Assembly (NCBI GenBank): GCA_959020035.1
Contig: CAUEQX010000109.1
Span: 1 to 6,139, forward strand
DNA from: an uncultured Collinsella sp.
Lineage (GTDB): Bacteria > Actinomycetota > Coriobacteriia > Coriobacteriales > Coriobacteriaceae
Direction: 5' to 3'
Length of the DNA: 6,139 nucleotides
Of the stretch, positions 6,085 to 6,139 are shown one piece after another. A program made the translations under genes and the position numbers. The notes below the pieces were generated by a model that had not been told where the DNA came from, ran no database searches, and saw nothing but the letters and a program-made list of their open reading frames with translations. The first letter of the stretch is position 1; the number at the start of each line of letters is the position of its first letter.

Positions 6085-6139
6085 GTGAGTCCTAGGCCCT
6101 TTCGACACCACCTATATTGCGAATCAGCACCGCCGCCCA

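Overview
The window looks like chromosome from a fairly GC-rich, sugar-fermenting gut bacterium. A Collinsella-like member of the Coriobacteriia is my best guess. The basis is the codon bias (strong third-position C/G in the lac genes), the PTS-type lactose genes in a high-GC background, and the patchwork of small intergenic repeats. This is inference; there is no rRNA or marker gene here.

Left third (1-3264, + strand): the distal part of a phospho-lactose operon. It holds a lactose-type PTS EIICB permease (lacE-like, 5' end outside the window), a short intergenic hairpin, a GH1 6-phospho-beta-galactosidase (lacG-like) and a textbook rho-independent terminator. Together they import and phosphorylate lactose, then split lactose-6-phosphate into glucose and galactose-6-phosphate. 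The EIIA component and the tagatose-6-phosphate enzymes must lie elsewhere.

Middle (3265-4251): an accessory insert. Two related hairpin-forming repeat units lie upstream of a compact type II toxin-antitoxin pair (Phd/YefM-like antitoxin, RelE/ParE-like toxin). The pair has its own promoter, with a perfect inverted repeat bracketing the -10 box. Just after the toxin comes a dense array of about eight copies of an 11-12 base motif, TGACGCGYAAA, in both orientations. It is the most unusual structure in the window.

Right third (4252-6139, - strand): a decaying second sugar locus. It contains the effector-domain half of a DeoR-family regulator with no HTH and a broken reading frame, a strong terminator, and a second lactose-type EIICB. 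That EIICB lacks roughly its first 130 residues and is joined at its 5' end to unrelated sequence. It is a diverged paralogue of the EIICB at the left edge, in opposite orientation.

I see no phage genes, CRISPR array, tRNA, rRNA or transposase. No wholly new multi-gene system is evident. The best candidates for something undescribed are the two families of structured intergenic repeats flanking the toxin-antitoxin pair.
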